Below, piece by piece: positions 1 through 5,320 of a stretch of DNA of 5,320 nt. Each line of letters begins with the position of its first letter. Positions within the stretch are counted from its first letter, which is position 1. This stretch comes from Bacteroidales bacterium (GTDB lineage Bacteria; Bacteroidota; Bacteroidia; Bacteroidales; JAFGXI01): positions 1 to 5,320 of the forward strand of contig JALSQC010000023.1 in assembly GCA_026985625.1 (NCBI GenBank). The letters are read 5' to 3'. Both the position numbers and the translations under genes were made by a program. The notes under the pieces were generated by a model. It was not told where the DNA came from. It did no database searches and saw nothing but the letters and a program-made list of their open reading frames with translations.

Positions 1-681
1 ATCGACTTTACCATTGCCAAACCGTGATATTTTAAAACTTACAAATCCGTTTTTAAAATTTGCGTTTACAAAACTTACATCGCCATCGTTAAAATCTATA
101 TTTACAAACGATATAAAGCTATCGCCGTAGTATGTGTCTTGAAAGTCTTTAAATCCTTTTCCAAAATATGAGTTTTTAAATATTGTATCGCTTGAGCCAA
201 AATGTGTATTGTTAAAGTTTACGTCTCCTTTGTAAAATAAAACGTGTGTAAAATCGGTTATATTATTTATTTTTGAATAGCTGAAATTTACCGAACCGTT
301 TATAAACCGGGTATTTTTAAAAAATAGGTTTTCGGTTTCGATATACGAGAAATTAGTTTCTATTTTTGATTCGAATATTGCATTTTGTGCCGATATCGAT
401 TTTATTTTTATAATATCGTGTTTTGATAATCCTTTTTGTTTTTTATAGTTTTCTACAGAGAAATTCTCGATGTAACAATTGTCTATATTAATATCTTTGT
501 TGTTTTCTATTAAATTGTATATGTCTTGGGCGTCTATGTAGGCTAATTCTAAATAATCTATCTCGCGGTTATATTCATCGTATAACGATATGGATACGTA
601 AGAGTCGAATTCTTTATTATCTTTTGTTATAAATTTTTTGTTGCGGAATTTTACTTTGTAACTATAAAAATCGGTTATCAT
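1..681 (-). CDS. Pentapeptide-repeat-like solenoid protein, N-terminal part (runs off left edge)
   Basis: An open frame begins at the ATG complementary to 679-681 and stays open for 227 codons to the window edge, so the C-terminus is missing. Residues 1 to about 100 form a non-repetitive, charged N-terminal region with no signal peptide or membrane segment, so the product is probably cytoplasmic. From about residue 117 the protein is a tandem array of 12-residue units. Each has an aromatic or aliphatic residue at unit positions 5 and 10 and often Gly at position 1, for example GDVNFNNTHFGS (152-163), GDVSFVNANFKN (200-211) and GFVSFKISRFGN (212-223). One unit (129-139) is a residue short. The 36-bp period is also visible in the DNA. 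Such F-x4-F ladders are typical of pentapeptide-repeat and related beta-helix proteins, whose roles range from scaffolding to mimicking DNA. The function here is unknown. It lies 45 bp downstream of the AddB-like gene in the same direction. The fold call is inference. Confidence 0.8.
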   Translation of the reverse strand, partial: MITDFYSYKVKFRNKKFITKDNKEFDSYVSISLYDEYNREIDYLELAYIDAQDIYNLIENNKDINIDNCYIENFSVENYKKQKGLSKHDIIKIKSISAQNAIFESKIETNFSYIETENLFFKNTRFINGSVNFSYSKINNITDFTHVLFYKGDVNFNNTHFGSSDTIFKNSYFGKGFKDFQDTYYGDSFISFVNIDFNDGDVSFVNANFKNGFVSFKISRFGNGKVD

Positions 682-696
682 TTATATAATTTTTTA

Positions 697-704
697 CAAA
701 TTTA
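697..704 (-). promoter_or_regulatory. Possible -7 promoter box for the solenoid gene
   Basis: On the minus strand the 45-bp gap between the AddB-like gene and the solenoid gene contains TAAATTTG, an exact match to the Bacteroidota -7 consensus TAnnTTTG, ending 15 bp before the ATG. No TTG/TTTG element is seen at the expected -33 distance, and the gap is AT-only enough for a chance match. The gene could equally be read through from the gene upstream. Confidence 0.3.
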
Positions 705-718
705 TAAATATTTATAAA
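701..718. repeat. 18-bp perfect AT-only palindrome between the AddB-like and solenoid genes
   Basis: Positions 701-718 read TTTATAAATATTTATAAA, which is identical to its reverse complement. It overlaps most of the candidate -7 box on the minus strand. As an all-AT hairpin it would be weak and has no following T run in the direction of transcription, so it is not a convincing terminator. A protein-binding site or chance are both possible. Confidence 0.4.
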
Positions 719-726
719 ATAAATGG

Positions 727-3552
727 TTAATAGCATATTTTTTTATACTCGCAATATTTGCAATGGTTTTGATTATCGGTTTGACTAAAGTTTTGTTTTG
801 TGTCGAATATTTTATTTATTGTTTTTGTTAGTTCGGTTTTAAAATTATCCTCGATATCGTCGTATTGTAATATTTTTTTGTTAAAAAACAGTTCGTAATA
901 AAATTTATTGCTGTGTAGTTCTTTTATTTGATAAATGCAAGGGTATAAATTATTGTTGTTGGTTTCTGATTTATAAGCCATTGCGTAAATCATTGTTTGC
1001 ATAATTGCTTTTGGACGTTTATCAATTAATGGGTTAAACATATTTGATATTTCGTTTATTTTTTGTTCGGCTTTGCCTGTTTTATAGTCTATTATGCGGG
1101 TTTTATTGTTTATTTTATCTACACGGTCGATGTTTCCTTTTACGGTTATTTTTTTTGTTGTATTATTAAAATTAATATTTAGTTGTGTTTTAAAGTCTTT
1201 TTCGAGGTATAAAATTTTAAATGGTGTATATGTTTTGTCTTTTTTTAGAGCTTGTAGAATGTTTTCTTTAATAATTTCGTATGTTATTATAACTTGTTTT
1301 TCGAGTTTAATTTTTTCGTCGTTAAATGCTTGGTTTATATGTTTTATGTAGGTTTCTTTGTTTATAATTTTTTCTATATCATTTTGGTTAACAATTTTAT
1401 TTAAAAATGGTTTGTATGTTAATTCCATTGCTTTATGAAATATTGTTCCAAATAATGCACTGTCGATATTTTCGGTAATTTCGTCGGGTTCTTTTATTTT
1501 TGCTATATACCTGAAATAAAATTTAAGACTACAATCTATGTATGTATTAATTGCCGATGGCGAAATGTATTTTTTGGGATTTGTAAAGTATTTGTCTAAA
1601 ATGTTTATTATGGCTTGGTTTTTTTTAATTGTAATTTTGTTTTTTGCGTTTAATGCTATGTTATTCTCGACGTTTATAAAGTTAATTTTTTTGCCCGATT
1701 CGTATTGTAATTGTTTAATAAAACGGCTTGCTTCTCCTGTATTTGTGTATGTTTGCTCTGCATTGTAAACGAGAGATATGTTTTTGGCACGTTGTATAAG
1801 TCGGTAAAAATAATAAGAAAAAATAGAGTCTTGATTTTCGATTGTAGGCAGGTTAAATCCCCGTCTTAAGTTGTATGGTATAAACGATGACGCTACGCTT
1901 ACTTTTGGCAAAATTCCTTCGTTTAACGATAAAATAATTATATTTTTAAAATCTATTGCACGGGTTTCTAAGATTCCCATAATTTGCAAACCTTTTAAAG
2001 GTTCGCCCTCGAAAGGAACCGATATCGACGATAAAATATTTTGTATTAAGTTTTCGTAAGTTTTAAAGTTTTTAAATTTTATTTTTTCGGTTTTTATAAT
2101 ATCGTTTAAACGATTTAGGTTTAGGTAAATGCTAAATAAAACTTCGGTTTCTATTTTACTTGTTGTTTCGTTTTGGTTGTTATCGGTTAAATTAATAATT
2201 TCTGATATTATTGCTATAAGATTTTCTATTGTTTTTGACAGGTTTATTTGGTCTTGAAAAATATTTTTTAGTAGTTCCGATTTTGTGTTAATATCTTTAG
2301 GTGTTATGTATATTTTTTTTTGGCTTATTAACTGTTCTTCGAATTTATCGGTATTAAAATCGGTAATATTTTGTAAAAGATTGTGATGTATTACCGATAA
2401 AACATTTTTGTAGTAAAAATTAGATTCGTTGTTATTATATTTTGTTTCTTTCCATAATTTTATAATATTGTTAATTAAACCAAACGATTGCGTGTTTTTA
2501 ATGGGATATCCCATTGTAACGTTTATATTTTTTATAAACTCGGGAATTGAATTTATAACAGGAATTAATAATTCTTCGTCGGCAAGAATTACAGCAGTTT
2601 GTTCTTCGTTAAAATTGTTTTGTTTGCTTAGTTTTGTAATAATATCCGATAATATTTTTGTTTGTCCTGTATTTGAGGATACCGAGTAAATATTAATATT
2701 TTTTTGTTTATCGAAATTATCAAATATTTTATTGTTAAAGGCAATTTCGGGTTTAAGTATTTTTGCATTTTTTCGTATGAAATTTCCTGCTTCAAATAGT
2801 TTATTATCAATATAATATTTGTCAATATCCCAATAAAACTCAGTTATTTTTTGTTTTTGTAAATATTCTAAAAGTTTAAATTCGGTATTGTTTAAAGCGT
2901 TTAGTCCTATAAATATTATTTTTTTGTAATTGGTATTTATGTTATAGTTTAATATTTTATTATAAACATCTTTGTATATTACACCCTCGTAAACTTCGTT
3001 TTTTTGTTTAATAATATTGTTAAACTCTGTATATATTTTATAAAGATTTTCCCATATTGATTTAAATTGTTTTTTTTGTTCAGAGTCTTTATTTTGTTCA
3101 AAATTATGCCAAAAATGTTTAATTGCACTTTTTTGATTATCGTTTAAAATGTCAAAAATATTTTCTATTTCTTTAATGTCGCGTAAATTAGCATATATAT
3201 CTTTTGCATTTAAATTATTTTTGTCGATATCATTAAAATCGTTTAAAATCATTTTTCCCCAAAAGTAAAAAGAGTCAAACGATTCGTTAGATTTCATTAT
3301 TTTTTTATATATCTTATATAAATTAAAAACAAGCGATAAATCGTCGGCTAAATTAAAATCGGTTATTTCGTAAATAAAATTATTTATTGTTGTGTATTTT
3401 GGTTTCCATATTTCGGTGCTGGCAATTTCGGTTAAGTATTTATTAAAAAAAAGAGATGCTCTATTGTTTGGAAAAACAATACAAATTTCGTCAAAAATAT
3501 TTTTATGTTTTTTGTAAATTTGATTTGCAATTATTTTTAAAAAAATATTCAT
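727..3552 (-). CDS. addB: AddB-type PD-(D/E)XK exonuclease / helicase-like subunit
   Basis: This 941-residue protein matches the AddB-like nuclease family of Bacteroidota, partner of an AddA helicase-nuclease in processing DNA double-strand breaks. The N-terminus has the family motif around IVFPNNRA (about 25-32) but no Walker A loop, so this helicase-like half probably cannot hydrolyse ATP. Other conserved blocks are IGLNAL (215-220), MGYPI (347-351) and the segment ending SLNEGILP (542-549). The C-terminal nuclease domain starts near residue 665. It has H706 in GTIFHKAME, D809 in GNIDR, D822 and K824 in IIDYKTGK, and Q852/Y856 in QTMIY, the RecB-family set. Cysteines C674, C931, C934 and C940 fit the C-Xn-C-X2-C-X5-C iron-sulphur pattern of AddB. 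ATG at 3552 places the FPNNRA block at the usual distance. The gene is divergent from the secreted repeat protein gene. No addA is in the window. The family is sure; the exact orthology to addB is likely. Confidence 0.9.
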   Translation of the reverse strand: MNIFLKIIANQIYKKHKNIFDEICIVFPNNRASLFFNKYLTEIASTEIWKPKYTTINNFIYEITDFNLADDLSLVFNLYKIYKKIMKSNESFDSFYFWGKMILNDFNDIDKNNLNAKDIYANLRDIKEIENIFDILNDNQKSAIKHFWHNFEQNKDSEQKKQFKSIWENLYKIYTEFNNIIKQKNEVYEGVIYKDVYNKILNYNINTNYKKIIFIGLNALNNTEFKLLEYLQKQKITEFYWDIDKYYIDNKLFEAGNFIRKNAKILKPEIAFNNKIFDNFDKQKNINIYSVSSNTGQTKILSDIITKLSKQNNFNEEQTAVILADEELLIPVINSIPEFIKNINVTMGYPIKNTQSFGLINNIIKLWKETKYNNNESNFYYKNVLSVIHHNLLQNITDFNTDKFEEQLISQKKIYITPKDINTKSELLKNIFQDQINLSKTIENLIAIISEIINLTDNNQNETTSKIETEVLFSIYLNLNRLNDIIKTEKIKFKNFKTYENLIQNILSSISVPFEGEPLKGLQIMGILETRAIDFKNIIILSLNEGILPKVSVASSFIPYNLRRGFNLPTIENQDSIFSYYFYRLIQRAKNISLVYNAEQTYTNTGEASRFIKQLQYESGKKINFINVENNIALNAKNKITIKKNQAIINILDKYFTNPKKYISPSAINTYIDCSLKFYFRYIAKIKEPDEITENIDSALFGTIFHKAMELTYKPFLNKIVNQNDIEKIINKETYIKHINQAFNDEKIKLEKQVIITYEIIKENILQALKKDKTYTPFKILYLEKDFKTQLNINFNNTTKKITVKGNIDRVDKINNKTRIIDYKTGKAEQKINEISNMFNPLIDKRPKAIMQTMIYAMAYKSETNNNNLYPCIYQIKELHSNKFYYELFFNKKILQYDDIEDNFKTELTKTINKIFDTKQNFSQTDNQNHCKYCEYKKICY

Positions 3553-3560
3553 TATTTTTA

Positions 3561-3568
3561 TATCTTTG
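3561..3568 (+). promoter_or_regulatory. -7 promoter box for the secreted repeat protein gene
   Basis: TATCTTTG matches the Bacteroidota -7 consensus TAnnTTTG exactly and lies 29 bp before the ATG at 3598, which would give a leader of roughly 20-25 nt. A -33 TTG/TTTG at the expected spacing is not visible; the region where it should lie falls around the start codon of the divergent AddB-like gene. The reverse strand of the same 45-bp gap has only a near match (TAAATTTA, 3577-3584) that could serve the AddB-like gene. Confidence 0.6.
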
Positions 3569-3597
3569 TTAATTCGTAAATTTAATTAATAAAATTG

Positions 3598-4737
3598 ATG
3601 AAAAAAACTATTGCTTTTATATTTTTTATTTTGTTTGTATCGACAATAGTTTTTTCGCAAAAGCAAGATTCTATATTAATAAGAGGCAAAATACTAAAAA
3701 ATGGTACTAAAGAGCCTGTAGAATTTTCGAGTATTTATATAAAACATACAAAAAAAGGTGTTATTGCAAACGAACAAGGAAAGTTTGAGATTAAAATAGA
3801 CTCTACAAATTTAAAAGATACAATTGTTGTTTCGTCAATAGGTTATAAAACTTTTGTTAAGCCTATAATTGATATAAAACATCGTAAAAATTTTATAGTT
3901 AATTTACAAGATTCGTTATTTTTATTAAAAGAGGTTACGGCTTTGTGTTACGATAGAATTGATGCGTTGTATTGGGTTACTGAGAAAAAAACAAAAAAAA
4001 AATTATTAACGTTTGCAACCCGTAATAAAACTAATGCACTTAATTTTATTACTTTTTTAAAAGAGGAGTTTGGTCCCATAAAATTACGACATAATCAAAT
4101 TGTTTGGAAAAAAGCAAGTATAAAAAAATTAAAACTTTCGAAATTACGTATAACGTTAAATTATTTTAGATGCACATATTGTCCCGAGGATAATAATATA
4201 AATGTTACTCTGGAAATAAAAGGAAAACATGGAAAAAATTTATTGGATAACGAACAACAAAAAGAACAATTACGTAAATTTTTTCAAGCTATATTAGATA
4301 AAACATTTGCTCAGGGTATAGATAACGATCAACTTGTGCGTAAAGGAAATATGTATTATCTCGAAAATACCGACGAACCATATACCGGGAAGTGTTATAA
4401 ATTTTATAAAAAAAGTGGAAATAAAGGCTTTAAGGGACAATATAAAAATGGTTTAAAAACCGGTTTGTGGGAGTTTTGGTACGATAACGGAAAACAAAAA
4501 TTAATAGGTACATATAAAAACGGTGTAAAAACCGGTAATTGGAAATATTGGTATCGAAACGGCAATTTAAGAATAGATTCTAATTACAAAGACGGAAGAC
4601 TTGTAGATACAAATACTTGGTATTACGAGAACGGTCAAAAGAAAAAAGTTGCTATTTATAAAAACGGGGTATTTCAAACAAAGATTGAGTGGGACGAAAA
4701 AGGTAATATCGTTGATAGAATTGATATGAGAAAATAA
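3598..4737 (+). CDS. Secreted protein with CarboxypepD_reg-like domain and MORN/YwqK-type repeats
   Basis: This is a 379-residue protein from the ATG at 3598; a TTG one codon earlier is in frame but a less likely start. Residues 1-20 are a signal peptide (MKK, hydrophobic core, then VFS before Gln21), so it is exported. Residues about 26-112 resemble the carboxypeptidase-regulatory-like beta-sandwich common in Bacteroidota surface proteins, with G30, the NEQGKFEI strand (58-65) and SSIGYK (79-84). Residues about 115-250 are lysine-rich and unrecognised, with a C-x2-C pair at 192/195. From about 252 to the end come MORN-like repeats with a 24-residue period starting at Y282, Y306, Y330 and Y354, each opening YKNG or YKDG and carrying a W/Y cluster followed by NG or a degenerate form of it. 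Databases often name this repeat type a YwqK family antitoxin, but a secreted protein without a nearby toxin does not support that role. The function is unknown; envelope or surface binding is plausible. Confidence 0.88.
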   Translation: MKKTIAFIFFILFVSTIVFSQKQDSILIRGKILKNGTKEPVEFSSIYIKHTKKGVIANEQGKFEIKIDSTNLKDTIVVSSIGYKTFVKPIIDIKHRKNFIVNLQDSLFLLKEVTALCYDRIDALYWVTEKKTKKKLLTFATRNKTNALNFITFLKEEFGPIKLRHNQIVWKKASIKKLKLSKLRITLNYFRCTYCPEDNNINVTLEIKGKHGKNLLDNEQQKEQLRKFFQAILDKTFAQGIDNDQLVRKGNMYYLENTDEPYTGKCYKFYKKSGNKGFKGQYKNGLKTGLWEFWYDNGKQKLIGTYKNGVKTGNWKYWYRNGNLRIDSNYKDGRLVDTNTWYYENGQKKKVAIYKNGVFQTKIEWDEKGNIVDRIDMRK

Positions 4738-4775
4738 TTATAAAATTAACAATAAATTAATAACAATCATAATTA

Positions 4776-4802
4776 TTAAAAAATAATCTGTTAAAAAATA
4801 AT
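4776..4802. repeat. 12-bp direct repeat upstream of the DUF2795 promoter
   Basis: TTAAAAAATAAT occurs at 4776-4787 and again at 4791-4802, offset by 15 bp. The second copy ends 33 bp before the -7 box. It could be an upstream promoter element or a protein site, but it is A/T only and chance is not excluded. Confidence 0.4.
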
Positions 4803-4835
4803 TGTAATAAAAACAACATCTTATTTGTTTTTTTT

Positions 4836-4843
4836 TACATTTG
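4836..4843 (+). promoter_or_regulatory. -7 promoter box for the DUF2795 gene
   Basis: TACATTTG is an exact TAnnTTTG match, 34 bp before the ATG at 4878, giving an estimated leader of about 28 nt. It is directly preceded by a run of nine T (4828-4836, sharing its first base). No TTG is found at the usual -33 spacing. The leader is A-rich with no Shine-Dalgarno motif, as usual for this phylum. Confidence 0.65.
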
Positions 4844-4877
4844 CAAACTCAAAATAACAAAGAAAAACGATAAGATT

Positions 4878-5099
4878 ATGTATTGGACTTTAGAATTAGC
4901 ATCGAAATTAGAAGATGCACCGTGGCCTGCAACAAAAGATGAACTTATTGATTTTGCTATTCGTTCGGGTGCACCGTTAGAGGTTGTAGAAAACCTTCAA
5001 GAGATTGAGGACGATGGCGATGTTTACGAATCAATAGAAGATATTTGGCCTGATTATCCGACAAAAGATGATTTCTTCTTTAACGAAGACGAATATTAG
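4878..5099 (+). CDS. DUF2795 domain protein, small and acidic
   Basis: This is a complete 73-residue protein. The core from PWPATKDELIDFA (about 15-27) through the GAPLEVVENL helix to the YESIEDIWPDY segment matches DUF2795, a small helical domain of unknown function; this short version with an acidic tail is widespread in Bacteroidota. It is strongly acidic: 22 Asp/Glu against 4 Lys/Arg, with an aromatic, acidic C-terminus ending NEDEY. There is no signal peptide or membrane segment, so it is cytoplasmic. It has its own promoter box and an immediate terminator, and its neighbours are unrelated, so it is probably transcribed alone. Its role is not known; the charge would allow binding to a basic partner, but that is only a guess. 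Confidence 0.93.
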   Translation: MYWTLELASKLEDAPWPATKDELIDFAIRSGAPLEVVENLQEIEDDGDVYESIEDIWPDYPTKDDFFFNEDEY

Positions 5100-5133
5100 C
5101 AAAAAAAAACCGACTTAAGTCGGTTTTTTTTTG
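5100..5133. terminator. Perfect palindromic bidirectional terminator
   Basis: Nine A (5101-5109), the 14-bp palindrome CCGACTTAAGTCGG (5110-5123) and nine T (5124-5132) form a perfect inverted repeat, extended by a C-G pair at 5100/5133. Both strands read a GC-containing stem followed by a T run, so it works in either direction. It starts directly after the DUF2795 stop (5097-5099) and ends 13 bp from the stop of the convergent gene (5147-5149). The four bases 5097-5100 (TAGC) can also pair with GCTA at 5134-5137 if one base bulges. Confidence 0.93.
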
Positions 5134-5146
5134 GCTAAAAATAAAA

Positions 5147-5320
5147 TTATTTTTTTGTATATGTTACGGTTCCTTTTTTAGTATAAGTATTTCCGTCAGA
5201 GTCTGTAGATGAGTAATCGTATAAAACAACTAATTCGCTACTTGATAATTTGTCTAAAACTAAATATTCGTCCCAGCTATTAGATTTACCTGAATAATTT
5301 TCGACATCACTACCGCTTGT
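5147..5320 (-). CDS. Probable lipocalin-like protein, C-terminal 57 residues (runs off right edge)
   Basis: The minus strand reads an open frame from the window edge to a TAA complementary to 5147-5149. The 57 residues contain WDEYLVLDKLSSSELVV (16-32), then YDYSSTDSDGNTYTKKG and the ending TVTYTKK. The alternation of a strand containing a 'L-s-s-s-e-L-V-V' turn, an acidic loop and a final basic beta strand resembles the C-terminal end of the short lipocalin-like domains of Bacteroidota lipoproteins, where the last two strands read as a term for 'how strongly the property is shown' loop and a closing TxTY-KK strand. The N-terminus, where a lipoprotein signal would be, lies outside the window. 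It converges on the DUF2795 gene and shares its terminator. The fold assignment is tentative; that it is a real coding end is well supported. Confidence 0.7.
   Translation of the reverse strand, partial: TSGSDVENYSGKSNSWDEYLVLDKLSSSELVVLYDYSSTDSDGNTYTKKGTVTYTKK

Larger units (their letters stand above)
4738..4877. other. 140-bp AT-rich intergenic spacer
   Basis: No gene is seen. The spacer is almost pure A/T and holds the promoter box of the DUF2795 gene near its right end, plus a 12-bp direct repeat. There is no GC-stemmed terminator after the secreted repeat protein gene, so its transcript may end by another mechanism or run on. Confidence 0.7.

Noticed and set aside
1094..2689. Several plus-strand open frames of 62-86 codons (1094-1351, 1538-1768, 1871-2059, 2429-2689)
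   Set aside because: They lie entirely inside the AddB-like gene on the opposite strand, give low-complexity hydrophobic F/I/L-rich translations typical of the antisense of AT-rich coding DNA, and have no promoter or family resemblance.
2628..2825. 65-codon minus-strand open frame
   Set aside because: It overlaps the AddB-like gene in a different frame of the same strand, and the AddB-like frame is clearly the coding one there.
3595..3597. TTG start one codon before the ATG of the secreted repeat protein
   Set aside because: The ATG immediately after it gives a normal MKK signal-peptide start, and nothing favours the rarer codon.
4441..4737. Antitoxin role for the MORN/YwqK-type repeats
   Set aside because: The protein has a clear signal peptide and an extra beta-sandwich domain, and no toxin gene is adjacent, so the database-style antitoxin name is not supported here.
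727..4737. A new defence system formed by the solenoid, AddB-like and secreted repeat genes
   Set aside because: The AddB-like protein is a standard repair family, the third gene is divergent and its product is exported, and there is no mobile-element or other defence-gene context; only the first two could share a transcript.
4733..4777. 9-bp inverted repeat (AATAATTAT / ATAATTATT) after the secreted repeat protein gene as a terminator
   Set aside because: The stem is all A/T, the loop is 27 nt, and it is followed by A rather than T, so it would not terminate transcription efficiently.

Overview
The window looks like chromosomal DNA of a member of the Bacteroidota. Four things support this: very low GC (well under a third by eye); start codons without Shine-Dalgarno motifs but preceded by exact TAnnTTTG boxes, the -7 element of this phylum; a DUF2795 protein in the highly recognisable short acidic form of this phylum; and a secreted protein with a carboxypeptidase-regulatory-like N-terminus. 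The genus cannot be told from the sequence. I see no mobile element, CRISPR array, tRNA or rRNA.

Layout. Positions 1-681 (minus strand) carry the first 227 residues of a protein made largely of 12-residue repeats, a pentapeptide-repeat-like solenoid that runs off the left edge. Its probable upstream partner, 45 bp away and in the same direction, is a complete 941-residue AddB-type PD-(D/E)XK nuclease (727-3552, minus), with all four iron-sulphur cysteines and the nuclease motifs intact. A 45-bp gap with a clear promoter box separates it from a divergent gene (3598-4737, plus) for a secreted protein: signal peptide, CarboxypepD_reg-like domain, an unrecognised middle, then 24-residue MORN/YwqK-type repeats. 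A 140-bp AT-rich spacer leads to a monocistronic DUF2795 gene (4878-5099, plus) with its own promoter box. It is closed by a perfect palindromic terminator that also serves the convergent gene on the right, of which only the last 57 residues (5147-5320, minus; probably lipocalin-like) are inside the window.

How the genes work together. There is no strong evidence that they form one system. The AddB-like gene implies an AddAB-type double-strand-break repair and degradation enzyme whose helicase partner (AddA) is not in the window. The solenoid gene may be co-transcribed with it, but nothing else ties the two functionally. The secreted repeat protein, the DUF2795 protein and the lipocalin-like protein look like independent transcription units.

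The most unusual signals are compositional and structural: a marked concentration of C-ending codons before codons that begin with G (CpG across the codon boundary) in a very AT-rich genome, the regular 12-residue solenoid, and the perfect bidirectional terminator abutting a stop codon.
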